Positions 44,988 through 54,600 of a stretch of DNA of 64,000 nucleotides are shown piece after piece. Numbering within the stretch: position 1 is the stretch's first letter; each line of letters starts with the position of its first letter. A program made the translations under genes and the position numbers. Below the pieces are notes generated by a model. The model saw only the letters and a list, made by a program, of their open reading frames with translations. It was not told the DNA's origin and ran no database searches. The DNA is taken from the NCBI RefSeq assembly GCF_038066715.1, contig NZ_JBBUKT010000009.1, positions 62,001 through 126,000 on the forward strand, in the 5' to 3' direction. This DNA is from Luteolibacter sp. Y139 (GTDB lineage: Bacteria; Verrucomicrobiota; Verrucomicrobiia; Verrucomicrobiales; Akkermansiaceae).

Positions 44988-46793
44988 ATGATCCCACAAA
45001 CGATGCCGTCGAGACGGTCCCACTCTACGGCCCTCCTGCTGGGTATCACCGCTCTGGTATTTTCTTCAGCTGCCTTCGCCCAAGGCCCGCTCGCTCCGCC
45101 CGCGGGCCCGCCGGTGCCGAGCATGAAGACCCTCGATCAGATCGAGGCGCGTATCCCAATCAACGCCACCACGGCACCCGGCAATGCGAATGCGGTCCAC
45201 GTCATTTCCACCCCCGGCTCCTACTATCTGACGGGTGATGTGCAGGGTGTCGCGTCGAAGGATGGTATCCTCATCGAGGCAAGCAATGTCACCCTCGATC
45301 TCAATGGCTACTCGCTCAAAGGATTGGGGAGTTCGTTGAATGGCATCGGCATTTCACGCAGCGGAGCGGCACTTACCGGCCTCACCATTCGGAATGGATT
45401 CATCACCGGCTTCGGCCAGCGCGGCATCTACACCGTCGGCACCGGTGCCATCCACGGGCTGACCATGGAGGACCTCACCATCGCCTGCGTCGGCACCGGC
45501 CTCCGGTCGGATGTGGCGGGCTCCACCATCGTGCGCCGGGTTCTCGTTCGCGGAGGGTCGGGCGGCATTCAGTGCGCCGGTGGAAACAGCTTGGATCAGA
45601 TCGAGGACAGCATGGTGAGCGGCATCACCGGCGAGGCCATCGTCGGCGATGTGGTGGAACGTTGCCAAGTCGGCCAGGTGACCAACTCCGGCCTGGTCGT
45701 CATCAGCGGCAGCCGGATTTCCCACTGCCGCGTTGCATCCGTCAGCGGCACAGTCGGCCTCGTCGGGATCTACGGCGAAGAGGTGAACGATTGCGTGGTT
45801 TCCGATCTCACCCTCACGGCAGCAGGGCCGGTCGATGGCGTGACAGGGGATCTCGTCACTGCCACCCGCGTGCAGAACCTTATTTCCGCCGGCGGAAATG
45901 TCCGCGGCATAGCCCAGCGCAACGCACCCCAAGGCATCGTGAACGGCTGCTCGGTGGCCAGCCTCAAGACCACCGGGAGTGGCACGGTCACGGGCATCGA
46001 TGCTGACTCGGTGACCGCCAGCCAGATCTCCCGCATTGGCTACGAAAGCTCCACCGGAGTAGTCACCGGAATCAACTTTGGCTCTCTGGTGAGCGACTGC
46101 TCGCTCCAGACGATCGGCCACGCCGGCGTCACCTCCTCGGTGAACGGCATTTATAATTCCGTCACGAACACCGGCACTGTCACCAAGGTGACGCTCCAGA
46201 CATTCAAGGGCGCCGGTACCGTGGTGGGCATTCGCTCCGGAATCGTGGACCATGCCAACGTCACGGGATTCGTGCAGAATGGCAGCGGATTCACCGGCAA
46301 CCAAGCCATTGCGGCCCAGAGCGTCTCGAACTGCACCGTCTCCAATCTGGTGGCGAACACCTCCATCGCCATCTACGCGATCTTCGCCGAGAATGTGACC
46401 GACACCCGCGTCGACCTGGTCTCAAACGACGGCGGAACAGCGAACGGCATCAACGGCACCAGCATCGTGAATTGCTCCGTCAGCAATCTCGATGGCATCG
46501 GCATCGGGGGCACCACCACTACCACCCGCATCAGCGGCTGTTCCGTGGCTAATGCCGGCGTCCTCGGCATCCAATTCGGCGGCTCGGGCGGCGTCCTGGA
46601 CGACAATACGGTCACTGGATGCCCCACCGGCATCCAGACCCTCGCGGGTTCCGGCCGGGTCGTCGTCCGCGGCAACAGCGTCAGCACCTGCACGACCCGC
46701 TACAGCATGAGTGCCAACTCGGCGGTCGGCCCGATCGTCACTGCCACCGGAATCATCGCGAGCACCAATCCATTCGCGAATTTCTCCGATTGA
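44988..46793 (+). CDS. Secreted beta-helix protein with N-terminal PPxGPPxPSMKTL module
   Basis: 601 residues. The start may be ATG 44988 or 45003; both keep the signal peptide that ends VFSSAAFAQ. GPLAPPAGPPVPSMKTLDQI follows, and then SYYLTGDVQGVASKDGILIE, closely related to the previous protein's first coils. The rest is a long right-handed beta-helix of irregular short coils (GNSVSTCTTRYSM near the end), with no internal duplication. A secreted structural or binding role is likely; no active site can be named. It is third of four adjacent genes sharing the N-terminal module. Confidence 0.78.
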   Translation: MIPQTMPSRRSHSTALLLGITALVFSSAAFAQGPLAPPAGPPVPSMKTLDQIEARIPINATTAPGNANAVHVISTPGSYYLTGDVQGVASKDGILIEASNVTLDLNGYSLKGLGSSLNGIGISRSGAALTGLTIRNGFITGFGQRGIYTVGTGAIHGLTMEDLTIACVGTGLRSDVAGSTIVRRVLVRGGSGGIQCAGGNSLDQIEDSMVSGITGEAIVGDVVERCQVGQVTNSGLVVISGSRISHCRVASVSGTVGLVGIYGEEVNDCVVSDLTLTAAGPVDGVTGDLVTATRVQNLISAGGNVRGIAQRNAPQGIVNGCSVASLKTTGSGTVTGIDADSVTASQISRIGYESSTGVVTGINFGSLVSDCSLQTIGHAGVTSSVNGIYNSVTNTGTVTKVTLQTFKGAGTVVGIRSGIVDHANVTGFVQNGSGFTGNQAIAAQSVSNCTVSNLVANTSIAIYAIFAENVTDTRVDLVSNDGGTANGINGTSIVNCSVSNLDGIGIGGTTTTTRISGCSVANAGVLGIQFGGSGGVLDDNTVTGCPTGIQTLAGSGRVVVRGNSVSTCTTRYSMSANSAVGPIVTATGIIASTNPFANFSD

Positions 46794-46821
46794 TCGCCCG
46801 GTCATTGCTACCTGCCCTCTC

Positions 46822-48090
46822 ATGAAACTCCTCGCTTTCGCCATTGCTCTCGTTCCTTTTCCCCTGCTCGCCCAAGGCCCGCTCGAGCCACCCGCCGGGC
46901 CACCGGCAGCGAGCATGAAGACGCTGCAGGAACTTTCGGATCAGATCGCGCAGCTCGGCACGCAGCTTTCCACGGCTCAATCCGATCTCGTGAAAACCCG
47001 CGCCGCCTTGGGCCGGGTTCAGGCCGACCAGCAGCTTCTAACGGGCCTGCTCTCGACCTCGGCGGCAAGCCTGAGCCTGCCTTGGAACATCGGAATTGTG
47101 GAGAGCGCGAATTCTGTCGGCACTTTCCACTCCATGACCCTCAGCCCGGAGGGGCAGCCTGCCGTTGCCTACTACAAGCTCACCGGCACGGATTTGAAAT
47201 ACGCCATCTACGATGGCAGCTCCTGGCACATCGAAACCGCGAGCGGGTTTGGCGGCGTGGACACGTCCATCGCCTTCGGTCCCAATGGAGAACCTGCCAT
47301 CTCAAGCTGGAACGTCATCCTCGGCGCCACCAGTGCGGTGCAGTACTCCACTCGCGACGCAGGAGTATGGACCACGGTGGAAGTTGACGTCGGCAATAAC
47401 ATCGGACGAAACACCTCACTTGCCTTCGGACCCGATGGCCAACCCGCCATCGCCTACTACGATCAGCCCAACGGCAACCTGAAATTCGCCCGTTACAACG
47501 GCGTCACCTGGACAATCGTCACCGTTGACAATAGCGCTGCGGACGTGGGGGGTGTGGACAACTCCCTTGTCTTCGGTCCCGATGGCCAGCCTGCCATCGC
47601 CTACTACGACGCGACCAATCAAGATCTCAAGTTCGCTCGCTACAATGGCAGCACCTGGACGCTGACCACGGTGGACAGCACCGGCTCGGTCGGCGTCGAT
47701 CCTTCGTTGAAATTCGGCCCTGATGGCCAGCCCGCCATTGCGTATTTGGATCTTGGTAATCTCGATCTCAAGATCGCCCGCTACAACGGCACCACCTGGA
47801 CCCCGGCGACGGTTGAAAGTGCGGGTGCAGTGGGCCGCTCCGCCTCGCTCGCCTTTGGCCCCGACGGCCAGCCGGCCATCTCCCATCACGATCAGGGCAC
47901 TCAGGACCTCCGCTTCACCCGCTACAATGGCAGCTCATGGACGGGCGGCACGGTTGATACTCCGGGCAATGTCGGCTCGTTCTGCGCCCTTTCCTTCGGC
48001 TTCGATGGCCAGCCGGTGATCTCCTACTACGATCAGACCAATGAGGATCTGAAGTTCGCCCGCAAAGGCGTCTTCAAGCCCGCGCCCTGA
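46822..48090 (+). CDS. Secreted seven-repeat protein, predicted beta-propeller, with N-terminal PPxGPP module
   Basis: 422 residues from ATG 46822, after the CU-rich leader ACCTGCCCTCTC. Signal peptide ends FPLLAQ. GPLEPPAGPPAASMKTLQEL follows, then a coiled coil (about 40-80), then seven repeats of about 47 residues of the SLAFGPDGQPAIAYYD type with an extra strand (PWNIGIVESANSVG) before the first. The C-terminus is RKGVFKPAP, nearly identical to the protein encoded at 42035, so the two are paralogues at opposite ends of the four-gene cluster. Function unknown; propeller fold predicted from repeat number and strand permutation. Confidence 0.75.
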   Translation: MKLLAFAIALVPFPLLAQGPLEPPAGPPAASMKTLQELSDQIAQLGTQLSTAQSDLVKTRAALGRVQADQQLLTGLLSTSAASLSLPWNIGIVESANSVGTFHSMTLSPEGQPAVAYYKLTGTDLKYAIYDGSSWHIETASGFGGVDTSIAFGPNGEPAISSWNVILGATSAVQYSTRDAGVWTTVEVDVGNNIGRNTSLAFGPDGQPAIAYYDQPNGNLKFARYNGVTWTIVTVDNSAADVGGVDNSLVFGPDGQPAIAYYDATNQDLKFARYNGSTWTLTTVDSTGSVGVDPSLKFGPDGQPAIAYLDLGNLDLKIARYNGTTWTPATVESAGAVGRSASLAFGPDGQPAISHHDQGTQDLRFTRYNGSSWTGGTVDTPGNVGSFCALSFGFDGQPVISYYDQTNEDLKFARKGVFKPAP

Positions 48091-48149
48091 CGATTCCAGT
48101 CAAGGGACAGGCAAAGTCCTCGCCGCCGGATTGAAGGATGGGTGGCGGT

Positions 48150-48689
48150 TCACGGATGCGGCCTCGGCTTGGGCAGCAGCTTGGTCGTCAGCTCGCCGAA
48201 GTAGGTCTTGTCCTCGATGTCGGTGTGGACGGTGCCGCCGGGGCCGAAGTACTTCCACTCGTGGCAGCCGTAGCAGATCTGGAGCACGCGGCGCTTGCCG
48301 CCCTTGCTCCACACCAGCGCATAGTCTGGATGGAAGCCGGCGCAGGTGGTCTTGGTCGCCAGTGCCTCGTGGGAAGCGGAGCGCTTGTAGATGTCCAGGA
48401 CCTTTTCCGCGGTGCCGGCGGGCAGGGAGAGGGGCTCGGCCTTGAACTTGAAGCCCTCGAACTCGACCCAGCCGCCCTTCTTCACCTGGCTGTCATAGCG
48501 CGCCTTGTCCGCGATAGGGTGGTTGAGGCCGCGGTAGATTTTGACGTTGTTGGCGGACTGGTTGATGTCCACCTCGGCACCCCACTGGGCGTGCATCTCG
48601 GTCTCGCGCATCGGGATCCCGCCTTTCCAACAGGAGGTGGTGGTGCAGGAGGCGAAAACAAAAGCGGCGAGCGCGGCGAGGGCTTTCAT
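48150..48689 (-). CDS. Putative lipoprotein with a CxxCH motif
   Basis: Start taken at ATG 48689 (179 residues), where a lipoprotein signal begins (KALAALAAFVFASC). The mature region is mostly polar. A CYGCH sequence in VLQICYGCHEWKYFG fits the CxxCH haem-attachment pattern, but the surrounding sequence does not look like a cytochrome c and it may be a metal site or structural. No family recognised. It converges with the propeller gene ending at 48090 and lies downstream of the NPYAAP membrane protein gene. Confidence 0.65.
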   Translation of the reverse strand: MKALAALAAFVFASCTTTSCWKGGIPMRETEMHAQWGAEVDINQSANNVKIYRGLNHPIADKARYDSQVKKGGWVEFEGFKFKAEPLSLPAGTAEKVLDIYKRSASHEALATKTTCAGFHPDYALVWSKGGKRRVLQICYGCHEWKYFGPGGTVHTDIEDKTYFGELTTKLLPKPRPHP

Positions 48690-48720
48690 GGGCGAGAGGC
48701 TAGCAGTCGAAAACGCGGTG

Positions 48721-49416
48721 TCACGAGGGCTTTCGGGAAAGCGGAAGCTCGTCGAGGCGGCTCTGGATTTCTTCAAGCCGGGCAATCGCAGAGGGGTGGA
48801 CGTTGGCCAGCTCGAACCAGCCGGAATCGAATCCGTTGGGCCTTATTTGCCGTAACCTTCCGAGACTTCCGGAAAGGTAAATGGAAATACCCCCGATCAA
48901 ACCAGCGCCTCCTCCCGGGAAGCGACCGGGAGAGATCCTGTTTAAGACAATACCGCCGCCTAATACCAACGCCAGAACCGTCAGCCTCTCAACCCAATCC
49001 CGCCGGTTCTCGTCTCGTTTGGCTTGGTCGGACCGGAACATGTGAAAGCGCCCGCGCTTGCTCACGCCCCGGACAAGCCAGATCAGCGCGACGGTTACGG
49101 CCGCGATGGCCACGAATGTGGAAGGCTCGGGTGGATCGGAAGATCCCTCCAATGACATGAAGGCCCAGATGAGAAAGCCGATTAATGCGACGGATGGCAG
49201 ATGTCGTATCCAAGCGGGACACCAAGAAATCTCCAAGGAGTCCCGTTCCCCGGGTTCGCCAGGTGGCATGCCCGAGAGACAGACATCCGGCAGGCTCGCC
49301 CCGTCGCGGACTTGAAGAACCCCTTCCGAGACATACCACAGCGCTCCTTCCCGGGGCTCCGCCTTCGCCAAGCCGGGCGCCTGCGGTGCCGCGTAGGGAT
49401 TTTCCTCCGCACTCAC
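48721..49416 (-). CDS. NPYAAP-motif membrane protein of unknown function
   Basis: 231 residues. The N-terminus (SAEENPYAAPQAP) carries the NPYxAP motif common at the start of small membrane proteins in Planctomycetota and Verrucomicrobiota. About three hydrophobic segments follow (SVALIGFLIWAFM, FVAIAAVTVALIWLV, LTVLALVLGGGIVL), then a charged helical tail. No function known. Its ATG overlaps the stop of the MlaD gene by four bases (ATGA), so it is translated with the MlaF-MlaD pair. It might act with that system, but this is only positional. Confidence 0.7.
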   Translation of the reverse strand: MSAEENPYAAPQAPGLAKAEPREGALWYVSEGVLQVRDGASLPDVCLSGMPPGEPGERDSLEISWCPAWIRHLPSVALIGFLIWAFMSLEGSSDPPEPSTFVAIAAVTVALIWLVRGVSKRGRFHMFRSDQAKRDENRRDWVERLTVLALVLGGGIVLNRISPGRFPGGGAGLIGGISIYLSGSLGRLRQIRPNGFDSGWFELANVHPSAIARLEEIQSRLDELPLSRKPS

Positions 49417-50417
49417 CGCCGTCTCCCCCGGAACCGGTTCCGCGGATCGTCCTCCGGCGTTTCCTTGTCGCGGTAGCGGAGGATGCCTTGCTGGCGCAGG
49501 TTGCGGATGAAGACCTTGGCATCGTCCGAGACGTCATGGTCGTAGGCGAGCGTGCCTAACAGGCCGTTGCCCTGCTCGGCGCGGTCGATCGCGTTGCCAG
49601 CCTTGTCGGCGGCGCGGGAGATCGAGGCCACGGCCTTCGGCACTTCCTCCAGCGCGGGCTTCAGCTCCTCGATGCGCTTGTCGGCATTGGCGAAGGTTCC
49701 CTGGGCGCTGTTAGACGCCTTTTCGAAGGCGGCGATTGCGTCGCGAGCTTCAGCGACGGTCGGCGTCAGCTCGGCAGAGGCTTTCTCGAAGTTCGTCAGG
49801 GTGCTGCTGAGACTCTTGAGATTCTCTTCGGACAAGAGGGAGCCATTGACCTTGTCCATGGTCGTGGTCAGCCGGTGGGCCACCGAGCGGATGTCATCGA
49901 CCGCGGCGTCCACCTTCTTGAAGGTCGCGCCGGCATCTTCCATCAGCTTGCGCGCGTCGCGGCTGATCGATTCGGCATTGTTCTGAATGGCGTCCAGTCC
50001 CGACGCTCCACCGCCGCGAACGACCGCACCGGGCTCGAGAAAGCGGCCGGTGGACTCCGACTTCGGCGGCGGGGTGATGACGATCATCTTGTCACCGAGC
50101 AGGGTGGCGGAGGCGATCTGGATCATCGAGTTCTCCGGGATGTGGATCGGCTCGTTGATGCTCATGACCACCTGCACCTTCACTTCCGAATTCAGCTCGG
50201 GATGATCGTCCACCTTGCCGATGCGGGCACCGCCCATGCGGATCTCGGAGCCCTTGATCAGACCGGACGCATCGTCAAAGACGACCAGGATCTGGTATTT
50301 CCCGTGGAGCTTGTCGCCGAATCGCCCGAACTGGACGATCAATGCCCCGAGCAGGGCGAGACCGATGAACACGAACAGCCCCACCCAGAGCTCCGTCTTC
50401 TTGGAAGATTCTCCCAT
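49413..50417 (-). CDS. mlaD: MlaD-type MCE domain lipid transport protein
   Basis: 334 residues with one N-terminal membrane anchor (about 11-31, LWVGLFVFIGLALLGALIVQF), an MCE/MlaD domain (about 38-118, with VFDDASGLIKGSEIRMGGARIG) and a long helical coiled coil (about 145-290). MlaD-type proteins form periplasmic rings that carry phospholipids between membranes for an ABC transporter. The gene follows the ATPase gene (mlaF) after 27 bases. The permease MlaE is not seen adjacent. The C-terminus is basic (RFRGRRR). Confidence 0.87.
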   Translation of the reverse strand: MGESSKKTELWVGLFVFIGLALLGALIVQFGRFGDKLHGKYQILVVFDDASGLIKGSEIRMGGARIGKVDDHPELNSEVKVQVVMSINEPIHIPENSMIQIASATLLGDKMIVITPPPKSESTGRFLEPGAVVRGGGASGLDAIQNNAESISRDARKLMEDAGATFKKVDAAVDDIRSVAHRLTTTMDKVNGSLLSEENLKSLSSTLTNFEKASAELTPTVAEARDAIAAFEKASNSAQGTFANADKRIEELKPALEEVPKAVASISRAADKAGNAIDRAEQGNGLLGTLAYDHDVSDDAKVFIRNLRQQGILRYRDKETPEDDPRNRFRGRRR

Positions 50418-50444
50418 GCGTGGCGGAAGCTTCCACGGGCGGGC

Positions 50445-51212
50445 CTAGGCGCGCAAGGGCGATCCTGACCACGGCTCGCCGGAATCGCCATCGATGAATG
50501 GCCGCAGGATCGGGTCCTCGGTGGCCTTCAGCTCCTCGGGGCTGCCCACCCAATGAACGCGGCCCTCCTGGAGAAACATGACCCGGTCGGCGATGTGGAA
50601 GACGCTGCGCATCTCGTGGGTGACGACCACATTGGTCATTCCGTGGCAGGTCTGGAGGTCCTTGATCAGGTGATCGATCGAGTCCGCGGTGATCGGGTCG
50701 AGTCCGGCGTGGGGCTCATCGTAGAGCACGCAGGCGGGCCTGCCGACCACGGCGCGGGCGAGGGCGACCCGCTTGCGCATGCCTCCGGAGAGCTCGGAAG
50801 GCATTTTCTTCTCCTGCCCCGGGAGGCGGACGATTTCCAGCGCCTCCGATACCCGTTCGCGGATCTCGCTCTTCTTCGCGTGAGCTTCCTGCAGGGAAAA
50901 GGCGACGTTTTCCCCGACGGTCATCGAGTCGAAGAGGGCGCCGCCCTGGAACATGATGCCGACCTTCCGGCGGTAGGGGGCGAGTTGGCGCTCATTGAGG
51001 TTGGAAATATCCTCGCCATCGATCTCCACGGTGCCTTTCCAAGGGCACAGCAGGCCGGGCAGGTGCTTGAGCAGCACCGACTTGCCGCCGCCCGAGCCGC
51101 CGAGGATCACCAGCGTCTCGCCGCGGAAGATGTCGAGATCCACGCCGCGCAGCACATGCTGGGAGCCGAACTTTTGTTCGAGCGCGCGGACGCGGATGAA
51201 GGGCTCGGCCAC
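50445..51212 (-). CDS. mlaF: MlaF-type ABC transporter ATP-binding protein
   Basis: 255 residues with Walker A (GGSGGGKS), the ABC signature (LSGGMRKRVALARA), Walker B (ACVLYDEPHAGLDP) and the switch histidine (VVVTHEM). The family is the ATPase of the Mla lipid-transport system. It precedes mlaD on the minus strand. A permease gene (mlaE) normally accompanies mlaF and mlaD, but the 430 bases upstream (51213-51643) hold no gene, so the permease must be elsewhere in the genome. The Walker B aspartate-glutamate pair is intact. Confidence 0.88.
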   Translation of the reverse strand: MAEPFIRVRALEQKFGSQHVLRGVDLDIFRGETLVILGGSGGGKSVLLKHLPGLLCPWKGTVEIDGEDISNLNERQLAPYRRKVGIMFQGGALFDSMTVGENVAFSLQEAHAKKSEIRERVSEALEIVRLPGQEKKMPSELSGGMRKRVALARAVVGRPACVLYDEPHAGLDPITADSIDHLIKDLQTCHGMTNVVVTHEMRSVFHIADRVMFLQEGRVHWVGSPEELKATEDPILRPFIDGDSGEPWSGSPLRA

Positions 51213-51643
51213 GGGAGGAGAGTCGGCAGCGTGGCTGCTGCTGGCAAGCCTGGGTGCGGGACGCGTCAGGGGATGCGAAATGCATCTCTGTTTTACTAAT
51301 GGAACAACTACCCTGTGAAAAAATAGAGGATAGACGTCTCCGCTAATAAAACGGTTTAGTAAAGGGGCTCAGAATTATTTTCAAAGCCGTCGTCCCTACC
51401 GAAATTGTGTCAGCACCCCTGTCCCTTGATTGTGGGACAGGACGGCGCGATAAGCTATGTTTCATCCAAAAAATGGAGCCGAATTAGTCATTTTTGGCTC
51501 TTTTCCCCGATTTTGGCCTTTTTGGGTGAACGAAAAAAGATGCAAGCCTGCCGCAAAAGTATGCGACTAGTGAGGTCGATTCTCGCGGAGGCCCCTCTCC
51601 GCCACGCCACCCAAGAGGCGTTGGATCGCAACCCAAGAACCCA
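51213..51643. promoter_or_regulatory. AT-rich intergenic region between divergent mlaF and LamG/PA14 genes
   Basis: About 430 bases without a convincing gene, visibly more AT-rich than the rest. Visible structures: an 8-base inverted repeat TTTACTAA…TTAGTAAA (51292-51299 with 51356-51363), a 15-base palindrome-like GATGCGAAATGCATC (51272-51286), and a 7-base hairpin CTGTCCC/GGGACAG (51419-51440). A later stretch has runs of T (GTCATTTTTGGCTCTTTT). It presumably holds promoters for both divergent genes and possibly a small RNA; no boxes are assigned. Confidence 0.55.
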
Positions 51644-54600
51644 GTGAACAATATAACTATTACGTATCATCGCGGCGTCGCATTGGCCCTCATGTCGACC
51701 GCCTTGAGCCTCCCCGTTGTCGAAGCCGCTCTCGTCGGTCAATGGCGGGGAACGGATTACGTGGACGGCCAGAATTGGACCTCCACCCCCGCCACGGGAA
51801 GCAAAGTCGCGACTCTCAGCGGCTCCGGCACGCCCGTTGCAGTGACTTCCGGATATGCTCCGGGAACCAAGGCCGTCGACATGCCGGGGTCGCCGTACTT
51901 CGTCGTTTCGCAAGCCAACAACCCGATCAACGGGGCGACCGCGATGTCGCTGGTGGCGATTTTCAAGCCCAACGGGCTCGGTTCCAGCGGGGGCGGCTTC
52001 TACAACGGCAGCGGCCTGATCGGAAACGAGGTCGGAGGAGTCACGGAAGACTGGGGATTCACTTGGAACGGCAGCCGCGTGAGCGGCGCAGCTCCGGGAA
52101 ACGGCGTCATGGAGCGGACGATCTTTTCCGATCCCGTGAGCGACAGTGAGCTGAAGGTGGCGATGTTCACCTGGAGCAATACCGGCGTGCAGCAGATCTA
52201 CGTGAATGGCGTGCTCGTTAGCAGCCAGAACACCGGGGTCATGGCTCCGCGCATCTCCTCTTCCTTTGCCCTCGGAGCCAGCACCAGCGGGGGGAGCAAT
52301 CCCTTCAACGGCCAGATCGCCGAGCTGCGGATGTACAATTCGGACGAGTCCGCCAATGCCGCGACCATCGCCAGCGACCTGAGGAATACCTACGCCACCG
52401 ACGTGATGCTGGAGAGCGCTGCGCTCAACCCGGCGGGCGGTCGCTTCGTGCTGGTGGACACCACCGCCGGCCAGATCAATGCAGCGGGCACCTTCACCTT
52501 CCTGCTGGACGGAAATCCGACCCCCGTGACGGTATCGAAATCGGGCGCCCGCACGACTGTCACTTTCGCCGCCACCATCGACGCCGCGACTTCCTACGCC
52601 TATGACCTGACCGTGCCGAAGGTCGGCGGAGGTTCGGCGAATTACTTTTCCGGTTTCACTTCGCATCGCTTGCCGGTGGCGCTTCCCGGCCTCGCCGGCA
52701 GCGTCGGCACCTGGGGCATTCGCGAGATCTCCACCGGAGACACCCCGCTGCCCCCGAATGTCGGCAACATCGTGGCTGCCGTGTCTTCCGTGCTGAACAA
52801 TCCCGCCACCGTGGAAGGATCCGCCCCCGTCTTCAACCACGCGGACCCGGACACCAACGACCAAGGCGGCGTAGGCAACTTCAACAACGACTTCAACATC
52901 CTGACGAATGCCGCCGGAGAGCAGAACTTCGTCGTGGTGGGCAAGACGAAGGTCACCATCACCACTCCCGGCGAGCTTCGCACCTTCTCGATTCACAGCG
53001 ATGATGGCTTCATCATGCGCGTGACCGGACCGGGCGGCGGTCGCTTCGTCCATGTCGGCGGCGACGCCCAGATCGATGACGGCGATTTCCAGTCACTCTA
53101 CCGTGATGGTGGCACCGGCGACTCGAACTCGCGGGGCACCTTCCGCTTCGATGCGGCCGGCACCTACGACATCACCTACCTCGGTTGGGACGGGGGCGGC
53201 GGCGGCTACTATGAAGTCGCCTGGGCACCCGGCACCTATTTCGACGATCGAGACACGAACCTGTGGCGCCTGATCGGAAACGACACGGACCCATCCATCC
53301 CGCCCTTCCGCGAACGGTGGGCGATCAATCCTCCGGGACCGCTCGCAGGAAACGGCACCTTCGGCGTGCGGACTTTCCTTAACGCCGCGGGGGTTACCGG
53401 TATTGGCAACATGAGCACGTTCCTCGATACGACCACCCGGACCCCGGCGAACGATGCGGCGAACACCGTCGATGCCCAGGTGCCCTACCTGAACCATCGC
53501 GACCCGAACAATGGCGGGTTCAACCGGTTCATCGATGACAGGCCGTTCCCCGGCAACAACAACGGTGTGGACGAGAACAACGTGGCGACCGTAGCCAAGG
53601 GCCGGATTTCCATTCCGACCACTGGCACCTACACCTTCATCACGACCTCGGACGATGGCTTCGTCTTCCGCCTCAAGGGCACGAATGGAGCACCCGATCC
53701 CTCCTTCCGTCGCGTGACCTGTGGAGGTGGTGATCCGCGCTTCCAGATGTCGAATCCCAATGAGGTCTACTTCGATCAGGCCAACCAGGAGACCCGGTGC
53801 ATCGTGGACCTCGCGGCTGGATCGTACGACATCGAATACCTCCAGGTGGAGAATGTCGGCGGCTTCTGCTATGAGCTCGGTGTTGCCGCCGGCGAGTGGC
53901 CTCACCAGACCACGCCTCCGGGTGGCTTCCAGCTCGTCGGCGTACCTGCTTCGACGGTGCTGTTCCCGGCGATTGCCGCTCCCGGCTGGACTGTGGAAAG
54001 CTCGATCCCAGGGCTGAACCAGTTCGCGAGTAACATCGCCGGAGCAGAGGCGAAGATCAGCTACACGCAGGGGCTGGCCACGAATGATCCCGTCTGGACC
54101 ACGCTCGGACTGAATCCCGCCAATCGCACGACCACTTGGGCTTCGCTCGACTTCAACGATCCGCAAGACGGTTCGGCTGGAAGCTTCTCTCCGACGAATC
54201 CGTGGCCGCTCAACACGACGAATGCGGACAACGACTATGCGATCCGTGCCACCGGCAACATCATCATCACCCAGGCTGGCTACTACCACCTCGGCTTCCA
54301 AGGCGATGACGGCGGCTATATGTATATCTATGGCGTGGGTGGGAACACCGACCCGGCGATCGATTCGATCGTCTTCACCCACCACCCGCAGCAGGCGGCA
54401 ATTGGAACCGCCCCCGGCAGCACCGTGAACAACGCCGTCCGCACCGACGTGGGCACCGGCAACAGCCGCACGATCGTCCGCGTCTTCCTGCAAGCCGGCC
54501 AATACCAGATCAAGACCCTCTTCTTCGAGGGCGGTGGCGGCTCGTGGTGGGAAGTCATCGGCAGCTCCGAGACGGCGGCTTACAATTACCCGCTGCTGAC

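Noticed and set aside
42300-48090. Regular repeats that could be mistaken for a CRISPR array
   Set aside because: The period is about 141 bases, in frame, and encodes conserved protein repeats with codon-level variation; there are no unique spacers and no cas genes.
48150-48689. Annotation of the CxxCH lipoprotein as a cytochrome c
   Set aside because: Only one CxxCH with no distal methionine or haem-fold context; not enough for a cytochrome call.
51488-53053. A 521-codon minus-strand open frame opposite the LamG/PA14 gene
   Set aside because: The product is a His/Arg/Gly-rich antisense shadow with no domain. The plus-strand frame has a signal peptide and recognisable sandwich domains.
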